Assembly (NCBI GenBank): GCA_009779295.1
Contig: WREN01000004.1
Location: 1 to 29,291, forward strand
DNA length: 29,291 bases
DNA from: Oscillospiraceae bacterium
Lineage (GTDB): Bacteria > Bacillota > Clostridia > Oscillospirales > CAG-272
Direction of reading: 5' to 3'
Shown: one piece after another, positions 1-6,776 of the stretch
Layout: every line of letters begins with the position of its first letter
Position numbering within the stretch: position 1 is the stretch's first letter
Notes under the pieces: model-generated
Databases searched by the model: none
Seen by the model: only the letters and a program-made list of their open reading frames with translations
What the model was told of the DNA's origin: nothing
Position numbers and translations under genes: made by a program

Positions 1-938
1 ACTTGACAAAACATTGTCATAATTCCCGCCGAAAATCTCCGCGCATTTTAGTATCGCTAAAATTGCCGCGGGATTTTTTGTTGTGTCAGTTAATAAAAAG
101 TCCAAGGCTTTCTTTAGTTGTTCGTTGTGAGAACCCGCCGTCGCCAGCGCGTAAACTCCGAATGCGTGACCGTGCATATTATATCCGGAGATTTTTCTAT
201 TGAAAGGCAGATAATAACCGTACACGAATTTACCATCTTCTTGAATATTTCGCGCGAGATATTCCGCGTTTTTAGAAATTATTTCATCAATTTTTACTTC
301 ATCGCTGGAAAAGAACTCCATTGTTTTAAAAATTATCACGTTTTGAATATTTAAAACTTTAGCGTCAATTATTTGGTTTCGCGTTTGACGCAAATGCAAA
401 ACAATGTTTCCAATACTCAGCTGACATTTCTCACGCAAAGGGACGTCCGCCCAATCTTCGCCGACGAGTTCGTCGATTTTTTTGTTTTCAAACGGATAAT
501 ATTCTTCGCTTTCGGTGTATTTTATCAGTGCGGCGGCGTTCACTTCCTGCTCCAGAAACGCGAAATTGTACATCGAATCGAACGAAATGCCGTATTTAAA
601 ATAGAACCGTTTGGTTTTTGCGCCAATTCATCCAATTCATCAATTGTTAATATTTTTTCGCTCACGACTAAATCCAATTTCAACCAATCGGGAGTGGATT
701 TAATAAATTTGATATGTTTTAAAGCTTTATTACAAGCGGCTTGATAAGCAAGGTCAATGGTCTCTCCGTAACCGGCAAAAACTGACGCCCGATTGGATTT
801 ATATCCAACAGATACTAAAATTTTATATTTGTCAAAGTGAACATCTGCCGCCGCTGTAAGAAGTTTCTCTTTCAAATTATCAAGCCGTGCGAGGAAATTA
901 TCAACATAATTCGTGTCACTATTAATTCGTGCTTTCAT
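1..938 (-). pseudogene. Frameshifted gene, truncated by window edge; family not recognised
   Basis: The gene starts at ATG 938 behind a good ribosome binding site (AAGAGG, about 6 bases upstream). It reads for about 107 codons and then shifts frame in a run of five T (615-619; five A on the coding strand). One extra A there would restore an uninterrupted frame that stays open to base 1, giving more than 310 residues in total. The intact frame has an N-terminal alpha/beta-looking part (KYKILVSVGYKSNRASVFAG), the junction region RFYFKYGISFDSMYNFAFLE, and a helical C-terminal part with EDGKFVYGYYLPFNR and HGHAFGVYALA. That last part resembles the alpha/alpha-toroid regions attached to some clostridial Mur-ligase-like proteins, but this is only a resemblance. 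The absence of any stop after the shift points to a recent mutation or a sequencing error rather than old decay. I cannot assign a function. Confidence 0.6.
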
Positions 939-955
939 ATATACCTCTTTCCAAA

Positions 956-989
956 TATAAAAAATACGGGGGCAGGAAAACCCGCCCGC
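956..989 (-). terminator. Rho-independent terminator of the surface-protein remnant
   Basis: Read on the minus strand, a GC-rich hairpin (CGGGCGGG, loop TTTT, then CCTGCCCCCG, with a small bulge) is followed by GTATTTTTTATA. It lies about 40 bases after the stop of the 1026-1307 reading frame and just before the ribosome binding site of the gene starting at 938. It therefore separates the two transcription units. Confidence 0.6.
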
Positions 990-1025
990 CGCAAATTTAA
1001 TTATAAACTGATTCGGAAAATTGAA

Positions 1026-1307
1026 TTATTCATTGCTTTTGTCTTTCTTGTCTTTTTTCTTAAATTTAAGCGCGGTACCACCCAACAATGCTCCAAACAT
1101 GCCCGCTATGGCAGCAAACATATTATTACTATCGGAAGTCTGCGGCGCCCCAAGCGGTATATTCGTAAAGACAAAGTCATCTCCATCTCTGTCTGAGGCT
1201 AACAAATCACCCAATGCAATTTCATCGAAATAAAAGTCAACGTCTATGTCTGTATCGGTGTCAGTATCCGTGTCTGTGTCAGTATTATTGATATTATTTT
1301 GGCTATT
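1026..1307 (-). pseudogene. C-terminal remnant of a Thr-Asp-repeat, sortase-signal-like surface protein
   Basis: The frame is open from just after a TAA at 1308-1310 to its own stop at 1026, about 93 codons. It has no ATG; the only candidate starts are internal, such as TTG at 1214. In order it shows an Asn-rich lead-in, a Thr-Asp repeat, an acidic stretch (LASDRDGDDF), the motif GAPQTSDSNN, a hydrophobic segment (MFAAIAGMFGALLGGTAL) and a basic tail (KFKKKDKKDKSNE). Small motif, hydrophobic span and Lys-rich tail is the layout of a Gram-positive cell-wall sorting signal, although PQTSD is not a canonical LPXTG. Upstream in the same frame the sequence still looks coding but holds two TAA stops in A-rich runs. 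I infer a decayed surface protein that still has a promoter and a terminator. Confidence 0.5.
1236..1283 (-). repeat. Thr-Asp dipeptide repeat (six TD units, then ID, VD)
   Basis: On the minus strand sixteen codons spell (TD)6-ID-VD. The six-base period is imperfect at the DNA level because synonymous codons vary (act/aca/acg/acc with gac/gat), which argues for selection on the dipeptide as an acidic linker rather than fresh slippage. It sits directly before the sorting-signal-like tail, where wall-spanning linkers are usually found. Confidence 0.75.
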
Positions 1308-1581
1308 TTATTTTTTTTTGCCTCTTTTAGTCTGGAGTTGGGGTTCTCCGTTTTCAGCCTCGTTTTTTTATTTTAAGACAGAAACGTGGTTACTCTGTCT
1401 TGATCCGCTCGCTCGTGAATGGAAAAATTATTGAAATAACGTTTGTTTTGATATTATACATTACAATGCCATATAATGTCAACAGGATTTTACATAAAAT
1501 TAAAATTTTATGTTATCCAATTGTAAATCTTTGCGCTTTAACTATGAAATTTGATATTGTCTATAATGAAAACTCTACATT
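1308..1581. other. Intergenic/decayed stretch with a promoter and an 8-bp hairpin
   Basis: I find no intact gene here. On the minus strand a consensus promoter (1453-1482) reads toward the surface-protein remnant. Between the two lies a perfect 8-base inverted repeat (AAGACAGA at 1375-1382, TCTGTCTT at 1394-1401, 11-base loop), followed on the minus strand by an A-rich run. Around 1310-1361 a short minus-strand stretch reads like protein (EAENGEPQLQTKRGKKK) but is bounded by in-frame stops. I do not recognise a riboswitch. Confidence 0.4.
1453..1482 (-). promoter_or_regulatory. Sigma-A-type promoter reading toward the surface-protein remnant
   Basis: On the minus strand TTGACA (1477-1482) and TATAAT (1453-1458) are both perfect hexamers, with an 18-base spacer. 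No intact reading frame with an ATG follows within the next 150 bases, so the promoter now drives a decayed gene or an untranslated RNA. Confidence 0.6.
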
Positions 1582-2166
1582 TTAAACCGCGATCAAATCA
1601 AACTTTATAGTTGAATTACGCGTAGCGGTTTGATTTTCCGGATCGTAGGTGTAGATTACCAAAACGGCATTATACTCACCCTTTTCAAGCGTCTTTAACA
1701 ACGTGATATTTTCAAGATACATGCCCGGTTTCACCAAACCTGATATATACAAAACTTCATTCGTATCTTCTAAAGTTATCTCAAATACAAAACAACAATT
1801 GTTACCGGTCGGATTTACCAAGAATATTTGCACATCAGGAGAATTAGCGGGGATTGTAATGCTGTCATAACTTTGTAGAATAACTTTATGTTCTGCGAGT
1901 GGTAATGGGTACTCAAGTTCTGTAGCTGTGTACGGTTTAGCGTTTTCGTCCGGCATCACCGGCGTTGAAAGCGGGATCATAAACGGACCTGTTATATCAT
2001 GAAAATCGGTTAATGGAAATATCAATACTGCGAAAGCAAATAACATCGCACATAAACATACCGTTACCGCAGATGCCTGTATTAAGTTACGCTTATGCTT
2101 TCTTACCGCTTTGATTTCTTCGGCACGGAGCAATACCCGTTTTGCGATCTCCTCACTGTTGAACAT
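1582..2166 (-). CDS. Single-pass membrane protein, putative anti-sigma partner
   Basis: This 194-residue protein starts at ATG 2166 behind AAAGGAGGAG, about 5 bases upstream. Residues 1-29 are charged and presumably cytoplasmic (SEEIAKRVLLRAEEIKAVRKHKR). One membrane segment follows at about residues 32-51 (ASAVTVCLCAMLFAFAVLIF), then an external C-terminal domain of about 140 residues rich in beta-type sequence (PDVQIFLVNPTGNN, KGEYNAVLVIYTY). The gene lies 158 bases after an ECF sigma factor on the same strand, the usual place for an anti-sigma factor. The cytoplasmic part is very short and has no HxxxCxxC zinc motif, so it is not a ZAS-type anti-sigma factor. The assignment rests on position and topology. 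The outer domain could be a ligand-binding sensor. Confidence 0.6.
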   Translation of the reverse strand: MFNSEEIAKRVLLRAEEIKAVRKHKRNLIQASAVTVCLCAMLFAFAVLIFPLTDFHDITGPFMIPLSTPVMPDENAKPYTATELEYPLPLAEHKVILQSYDSITIPANSPDVQIFLVNPTGNNCCFVFEITLEDTNEVLYISGLVKPGMYLENITLLKTLEKGEYNAVLVIYTYDPENQTATRNSTIKFDLIAV

Positions 2167-2324
2167 AGCAACTCCTCCTTTGGATGAGATTGCCCTTTAG
2201 TTGCGTGTGATTGTTTCCTATACATTTGAAATTACCTTTTATAAATTTTAAATCATTTATACATTTAGAGTCAAATAAACTAAAAAACTCGCACCCCGTC
2301 CGAAAAATATTTTTATAAACGCCT

Positions 2325-2912
2325 TCAATCATAAGTGAAACCATCGCTTTCCAGTTTCTTTTTCAATGCCAATTTCGCCCTGTATGCCAAATCCGTAATT
2401 TGTTTAACGCTCCTGTTCATAGCCTTACCGGCTTGTATGTAGCTCATATCCTCAAAATAGAGAAGATGTAAAACTGTATAATATTCTTCTTTTAAGCTAC
2501 GCATGGCTTCCTGAACATAGCGCCTGTCGTCTTCACGTTCAATGAGACTTTCTACCGTATCGCCCTCATCCATAAGAACATCTGTAATTTCCTCATACGG
2601 GATATATTCTTTGTTCTTACGCATTTTCACATAACGTATCGCGAGATTTTTTGCAATCGCGAACAGATATGTTTTTAATGATGATTTCCTCGCGAATTTA
2701 TTGCTTACGGCGAGCTGCGCGAACGCTTCAATCATCAATTGTTTCGATTCGTGATAGTCATGTACCATACCGTATATGAAATAGTACAATTCATCCTTGT
2801 ACATCTCGACTATCTTCTCGAAAGCTTCGTTGTTACCCGTTATGTAACGGTTATATAATTCTTCGCCCGGAATGACATGCTCATTATCATGTTCCATCAC
2901 AATCATCCCCAT
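2325..2912 (-). CDS. ECF-type RNA polymerase sigma factor
   Basis: The protein has up to 195 residues and the two domains of a group IV (ECF) sigma factor. Region 2 covers about residues 30-100, including YKDELYYFIYGMVHDYHES, an AFAQL segment and the DNA-melting part SLKTYLFAIAKNLAIRYVK. Region 4 covers about residues 135-190, with LKEEYYTVLHLLYFEDMSY and a helix-turn-helix ending in the basic KQITDLAYRAKLALKKKL. It directs RNA polymerase to a small regulon, likely under control of the membrane protein encoded just downstream. Two starts compete: ATG 2912 with AAGGA 12 bases upstream, and in-frame ATG 2897 with GGGGA 8 bases upstream. Conserved sequence begins after both. The gene has its own promoter at 2939-2967 and borders an IS3 remnant. 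Confidence 0.9.
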   Translation of the reverse strand: MGMIVMEHDNEHVIPGEELYNRYITGNNEAFEKIVEMYKDELYYFIYGMVHDYHESKQLMIEAFAQLAVSNKFARKSSLKTYLFAIAKNLAIRYVKMRKNKEYIPYEEITDVLMDEGDTVESLIEREDDRRYVQEAMRSLKEEYYTVLHLLYFEDMSYIQAGKAMNRSVKQITDLAYRAKLALKKKLESDGFTYD

Positions 2913-2938
2913 TCGTATGATATATCCTTTTTCGCCAC

Positions 2939-2967
2939 ATTATAACATAAAGTACTACTTGTTACAA
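2939..2967 (-). promoter_or_regulatory. Promoter of the ECF sigma factor gene
   Basis: On the minus strand TTGTAA (2962-2967), a 17-base spacer and TATAAT (2939-2944) lie 27 bases before ATG 2912. The hexamers and spacer length are identical to those of the FIST operon promoter at 7995-8023. A perfect inverted repeat lies directly upstream (2969-2988). Confidence 0.6.
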
Positions 2968-2968
2968 T

Positions 2969-2988
2969 AGAAAAATGTAAATTTTTCT
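2969..2988. repeat. Perfect inverted repeat next to the sigma-gene -35 box
   Basis: AGAAAAAT (2969-2976) and ATTTTTCT (2981-2988) are separated by four bases and end two bases from the -35 hexamer. It could be a regulator site, an A/T-rich upstream element, or a weak hairpin left at the end of the IS remnant. Confidence 0.4.
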
Positions 2989-2991
2989 GTT

Positions 2992-3174
2992 TTATTGTAG
3001 AATATTAACCCGGAATCTCCGTCTTGACAGCATTACTTTCAGTTTTCGTGTGCCATAGTTGTTCCGACTCCTGCGAAATTCCTCGATTACCGCGTTCTCC
3101 AATGTCGTGTCTACTGGCTTCGGTTTCTCTCGATAGTATAACGTGCTGCGTGCAATTTTCAATACCTTACACAT
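2992..3174 (-). pseudogene. IS3-family transposase OrfB, N-terminal fragment
   Basis: Sixty codons from ATG 3174 read MCKVLKIARSTLYYREKPK and later NNYGTRKLKVMLSRRRF. These are the N-terminal helix-turn-helix and the YGTRK segment of the IS150/IS3 OrfB subfamily. The frame then meets a stop, removing about 200 residues including the rve integrase core with its DDE residues. An extra segment of about 16 bases (near 3175-3190) separates the preceding YSIS motif from MCKVL and shifts the frame, a second inactivating lesion. Confidence 0.8.
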
Positions 3175-3302
3175 CGCACAACCGCATGTATGCGGATATA
3201 CTGTATTTTTTACAATTCTCGAAAATTACACGTCTTTTCGTCCACCCTGAACTTTGTTCAGGTTATCACCGCCGCCTGCTTTAAAATGTCATTCTCCATC
3301 CA
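2992..3302 (-). mobile_element. Degenerate IS3-family insertion sequence remnant
   Basis: Two pieces of an IS3-family transposase pair survive in the right order on the minus strand. The orfA tail reads DTWMENDILKQAAVIT-stop (3302-3258), which matches the coiled-coil end of OrfA that typically reads ENDILKKA. Next, in different frames, comes a short NCKKYSIS motif, and then the N-terminal 60 codons of OrfB (3174-2992). The order orfA, frame change, orfB is the normal IS3 layout. The DDE catalytic core of OrfB is absent and frameshifts divide the rest, so the element is dead. I found no clear terminal inverted repeats or target duplication. Bases 3303-3435 may hold a more decayed start of orfA, but nothing there is safe to call. 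Confidence 0.75.
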
Positions 3303-3436
3303 AGTATCACGGTTATCACTCGGGCGTTTTATCGACGTCAACAGGCGTTGTCTTCGTGTTGTTTTTCGTTATAGCTCCTGTGGTACGTAATGGTTTTTTG
3401 GCGGTTTTGTTGAGATTGGGAGCAAGAATATGATGT

Positions 3437-3467
3437 AAAAAAGCCTTAGCCTTATAAGGCTTTTTTT
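3437..3467 (-). terminator. Rho-independent terminator after the histidine kinase gene
   Basis: The sequence AAAAAGCCTTA, loop GCCTTA, TAAGGCTTTTT forms an 11-base stem flanked by A and T tracts. It begins at the stop codon of the hybrid kinase (3466-3468). Its symmetry would let it act in both directions, and it insulates the signalling operon from the IS remnant. Confidence 0.85.
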
Positions 3468-5601
3468 ATTTATCCACCAAATACCTCTCCAGCGTTCGAT
3501 ACAACTCATCGGTGTCGATCGGTTTCCCTAAGTGGTTGTCCATACCGGCCGCAAAACAGCGTTCGATATCCTCCCTGAAAACATTGGCCGTCATAGCGAC
3601 GATTGGAATCGCCTTAGCTTTATCGTACTCGAACGCGCGTATCAAACGCGTCGCTTCATATCCGTCCATTTCCGGCATTTGAATATCCATCAATATAAGG
3701 TCGTATTTATCCGGACTTTCCTTGAACATATCAACCGCTTCAACTCCGTTTACGGCAAAATCGATAAAAATATCCGTGTCTTCCAGAATTGCCGAAATGA
3801 TCTCGCGGTTTATTTCAACGTCTTCCGCGATCAATATCGTGGTGCCCTGATAATCGTAATCTTCTTTTATTTTTAAAGATTTACTTTTCAGTACCTCGTT
3901 ATTTTCAATTCCGATAAATTTATTTATATTGTCAATAAGTATTGAGGGGAACAACGGTTTGGAAATGAAATGATCTACGCCGGCTGCAATTGCCTCCTTC
4001 TCAATGTCGCTCCATTCAGCGACCGAAATCATAATAATTATCGCGTTGTCACGAGTGAGTTTTTTGATTTTTTGGGTCAGCTCAATACCGTTCATATTCG
4101 GCATTTTCCAATCGACAAAGAAAATATTATACAATTTATCTTCGTGTTTATGGATTAAATCCAGCGCTTCGAATCCGTCTGCGGCGACGTCGCAGTACAA
4201 ATCAAATTTTTTCATAACTTCCGTAAAATATTCCCGGATTTCAAGGGAATCATCAACGGCGAGTATGCGTAAATCTTCTTTATTTATATCAAGTTGAAAA
4301 TACGTCTTTGCTTCTCCCATTTCATATTTTATCGTAAATATAAACTTCGCGCCTTTGCCGAGTTCCGATTCGATCCATATCCTGCCGCCCATCAATTCAA
4401 CGATCTTCTTGGAGATAGAGAGTCCGAGACCGGTGCCGCCGTATTTGCGGGCAGTACCGCCGTCCGCCTGCTCAAACGAATTGAACAATCGGGATTGCTG
4501 TTCTTCCGAAATTCCGATTCCGGTATCGGAAACCTCGATTTGAATCATGGGATTGTCTTCAGAAGAGGGTAGATTTGTAGCGGTTAATGTAATCGTGCCG
4601 CCGTCGGGAGTAAATTTTACGGCGTTCGTCAGCAGGTTTGTGATAACCTGCGCCAGATGCTGCTCGTCTCCGATAATCGATTCGGGAATATTATGGTCGA
4701 GATTGACAATAAAGTTCTGATACCTTTCCTCTATGCGGAAGTTTATTACATTCGTAACGTTTATCAGCATTTTTTCGAAATTAAAAACGTCGAAGGACAA
4801 ATTAAATTTGTTAGCTTCAATTTTCGACATATCGAGAATATCGTTGATAACACCCAATAAATGCTTGGACGCCCCTTCAATTTTTTCGAGACAGTATTCC
4901 TTTTTCGAAGGGTCTTTTGAACCTTTAGCGATGTTAGTCATACCGATGATAGCGTTCATAGGCGTTCTCATCTCATGGCTCATGCGCGATAAAAATTCGC
5001 CTTTCGCTATACTCGCGTTTTCCGCGATGTCTTTCGCCCGTATTATTTCGGTGATGTCGTGTATAATCACAAGGACGCCGGCAAATTCGCCGTTATCCTT
5101 ATTAAACGGCAAAATATTTACCTCATATTTGTTGTTTCCGGTTGAAATTTCAAGCGTGTTATCTATCTTTACAGTTACGCGGCTGTCAATAATACTCTTG
5201 ATCAACGCGGTTATTTCTTCCGTTAAAACCGGAGGCCGGTATCTTTCGACGATACTGTCAAGTTCCCGCCCCTGCAGAATTGAAATGTCGTCGATGTCGA
5301 TTATGCCTGATATCGAATTGGTTCCCAACAAGAACTTTTTGTTTTCATCAATTATAAACATGGGATCGGGGCACGATTCCAGAAGCAGGCGGACATACAT
5401 CTCCTGCTTTTGTTTTTCTCCGGTAATTATTTTATTAAGCCCCGCCTGCGTCTCAATATTTAATTTGTCGATTTCATTGCGTTTATTAATAGTCCGAAGT
5501 TCCCGCGCAAGTTTATTCTTTTCAATTTCGACCGCTTTCAATTTTTGCAGGAGCGCGTCGTATTCTTCTTTCGCGATATTCATAAATTCGCCACTGTTCA
5601 A
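3466..5601 (-). CDS. Soluble hybrid sensor histidine kinase with PAS and two receiver domains
   Basis: Numbering is from TTG 5601 (711 residues). A coiled coil (about 10-65) leads into a PAS domain (about 70-190). The HisKA phosphoacceptor follows, with SRMSHEMRTPMNAIIGM and His209. The ATPase domain has NLLTNAVKF (N box), VSDTGIGIS (G1) and GGTGLGLSIS (G2). Receiver 1 has phosphoacceptor Asp497 in FVDWKMPNMNG and Lys548. Receiver 2 has Asp639 in LMDIQMPEMDG and a KPI lysine. There is no membrane segment and no DNA-binding or enzymatic output domain, so phosphate must pass to another partner. It is the last gene after two FIST-domain genes, which suggests it reads signals detected by them. 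TTG 5601 has GCGAGGG 7 bases upstream; TTG 5628 and ATG 5583 are alternatives with poorer sites. Confidence 0.93.
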   Translation of the reverse strand: MNSGEFMNIAKEEYDALLQKLKAVEIEKNKLARELRTINKRNEIDKLNIETQAGLNKIITGEKQKQEMYVRLLLESCPDPMFIIDENKKFLLGTNSISGIIDIDDISILQGRELDSIVERYRPPVLTEEITALIKSIIDSRVTVKIDNTLEISTGNNKYEVNILPFNKDNGEFAGVLVIIHDITEIIRAKDIAENASIAKGEFLSRMSHEMRTPMNAIIGMTNIAKGSKDPSKKEYCLEKIEGASKHLLGVINDILDMSKIEANKFNLSFDVFNFEKMLINVTNVINFRIEERYQNFIVNLDHNIPESIIGDEQHLAQVITNLLTNAVKFTPDGGTITLTATNLPSSEDNPMIQIEVSDTGIGISEEQQSRLFNSFEQADGGTARKYGGTGLGLSISKKIVELMGGRIWIESELGKGAKFIFTIKYEMGEAKTYFQLDINKEDLRILAVDDSLEIREYFTEVMKKFDLYCDVAADGFEALDLIHKHEDKLYNIFFVDWKMPNMNGIELTQKIKKLTRDNAIIIMISVAEWSDIEKEAIAAGVDHFISKPLFPSILIDNINKFIGIENNEVLKSKSLKIKEDYDYQGTTILIAEDVEINREIISAILEDTDIFIDFAVNGVEAVDMFKESPDKYDLILMDIQMPEMDGYEATRLIRAFEYDKAKAIPIVAMTANVFREDIERCFAAGMDNHLGKPIDTDELYRTLERYLVDK

Positions 5602-5618
5602 TTCTAAACCCTCGCTTA
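5602..5618 (-). promoter_or_regulatory. Ribosome binding site that decides the kinase start, next to the FIST stop
   Basis: On the minus strand GCGAGGG (5609-5615) directly follows the TAA of the upstream FIST gene (5616-5618) and lies 7 bases before TTG 5601. This favours a TTG start 14 bases after the FIST stop and suggests reinitiation by the same ribosomes. Confidence 0.5.
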
Positions 5619-6764
5619 TAAAATACAAATGACTAATGAGTAGTTATGGAATCTGTTAGTCGGCATACCGTTTTTAACCGATGTCGGGCAAATTTCGCCG
5701 CCTGAATATCCCGCCATAAAAGGAATATCGGAATTCATTGTATTCTTTATGCATTGGAGTTCCGCCAAAGGCTTTTGCGCGCCTAAAAGCGTTGCGCGCC
5801 GTACAACGCAAGGGAATAAAATTGTACCTTTTACATCAAGCAGTTCATTGATTTGTTTAAGAGCCTGCTTGGTCGTTATCAATATATCGTCAGGGTTACA
5901 TGCAAGAATAGTCAATGTCGACCCTTCGTCGACGTCGCCGTAGAAAATAGCCGCGCCTTCATCCGTAAAAGCCGCGTGACCGCGGATTACCGGTATGCCG
6001 TCATAATCTTCGCGCTTCAGAAAATCTATCTTAAACGGTGAGAATTTAGCGATTTGAGTATATCCCCCATCCTCAAAATATTTAAGAGCAACGTCGTTAT
6101 TTATTTCAAATACACAATTCCCGGCCGCTTTCGTTATATCGCCTTTTGAAGATACCGCGTTATCGGAAAGCGTCGCAACCATAAACCGCGGATTGATGTT
6201 TCCGTAGCACAATACGAACGGCATCGCGAATTTATTGTTTATACCGTTGTATATCGTATCGCATTCCGAAAAATCAGCCGTATCGTCGATAGCGCACGTT
6301 CCGAAAACCGGCGTGTCCGGTATGATATTTCTCCAAGCCCTTAAATACTCGTCACCCGCATGGATTCCGAACGGCGGAAACACAATCGCCATTTTAGGCT
6401 TTTCATCCGCCGCAAACTTTCCATAAGCTGTCTTAACCGGTCCGTCCACGTCCCCGCTGACATCGTCCGCAATACCCGCGATAAACCAGACGTCGTCCGA
6501 CGTAATTATAAAAATAGTCAGAATCATTTCGCCGATTTCATCGTTTACAGCCTGCGACGAAGTCGTCACTCCCGCCAGGTCAAACGGCAGGCTATCGCAG
6601 ATATGCTTCAAAACTCCGGTGCCGATAAATTCGGTGTGGCACATTATAATGCCTACCGTATGTTCAAGCAGGGAAATCTTTTCATCAAGCTGCGTTTTGA
6701 TTTCGTTTAAAGCGATTTCCGGGTCGTCGATTTCATAAGTGTATACGCTTGCGCATTTTAACAT
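5616..6764 (-). CDS. FIST N/C-domain sensor protein, copy 1
   Basis: This 382-residue protein starts at ATG 6764 behind GAGGAG. It has the FIST_N/FIST_C layout of a cytoplasmic small-ligand sensor. The N-terminal half (about 1-190) shows GVTTSSQAV and LTIFIITSDD, and the C-terminal half has DEGSTLTILACNPDDIL, LFPCVVRRATLL and the terminal GGEICPTSVKNGMPTNRFHN that resembles the FIST_C GEI-P end. No signal peptide or membrane segment is visible. It lies 12 bases after a close paralogue and 14 bases before the hybrid kinase. FIST domains are predicted sensors, often beside or fused to kinases and chemoreceptors, and are thought to bind small molecules such as amino acids. The ligand here is unknown. 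Confidence 0.85.
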   Translation of the reverse strand: MLKCASVYTYEIDDPEIALNEIKTQLDEKISLLEHTVGIIMCHTEFIGTGVLKHICDSLPFDLAGVTTSSQAVNDEIGEMILTIFIITSDDVWFIAGIADDVSGDVDGPVKTAYGKFAADEKPKMAIVFPPFGIHAGDEYLRAWRNIIPDTPVFGTCAIDDTADFSECDTIYNGINNKFAMPFVLCYGNINPRFMVATLSDNAVSSKGDITKAAGNCVFEINNDVALKYFEDGGYTQIAKFSPFKIDFLKREDYDGIPVIRGHAAFTDEGAAIFYGDVDEGSTLTILACNPDDILITTKQALKQINELLDVKGTILFPCVVRRATLLGAQKPLAELQCIKNTMNSDIPFMAGYSGGEICPTSVKNGMPTNRFHNYSLVICIL

Positions 6765-6776
6765 AAATAAAACTCC

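Noticed and set aside
1236..1290. Short periodic DNA that might be a CRISPR or tandem-repeat array.
   Set aside because: The period is six bases, the units vary by synonymous changes and there are no spacers. It is a dipeptide-coding repeat.
1246..1434. Plus-strand reading frame with a Ser-Val repeat followed by a hydrophobic stretch.
   Set aside because: It is the antisense image of the Thr-Asp repeat and of A-rich runs on the minus strand. It has no ribosome binding site, and the minus strand gives the better protein pattern.
2153..2344. Minus-strand 63-codon reading frame between the sigma factor and its partner.
   Set aside because: It overlaps both genes, has no ribosome binding site and shows no recognisable pattern.
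4733..5632. Plus-strand reading frame of 299 codons.
   Set aside because: It lies wholly antisense to the histidine kinase, whose HisKA and PAS motifs are unambiguous.
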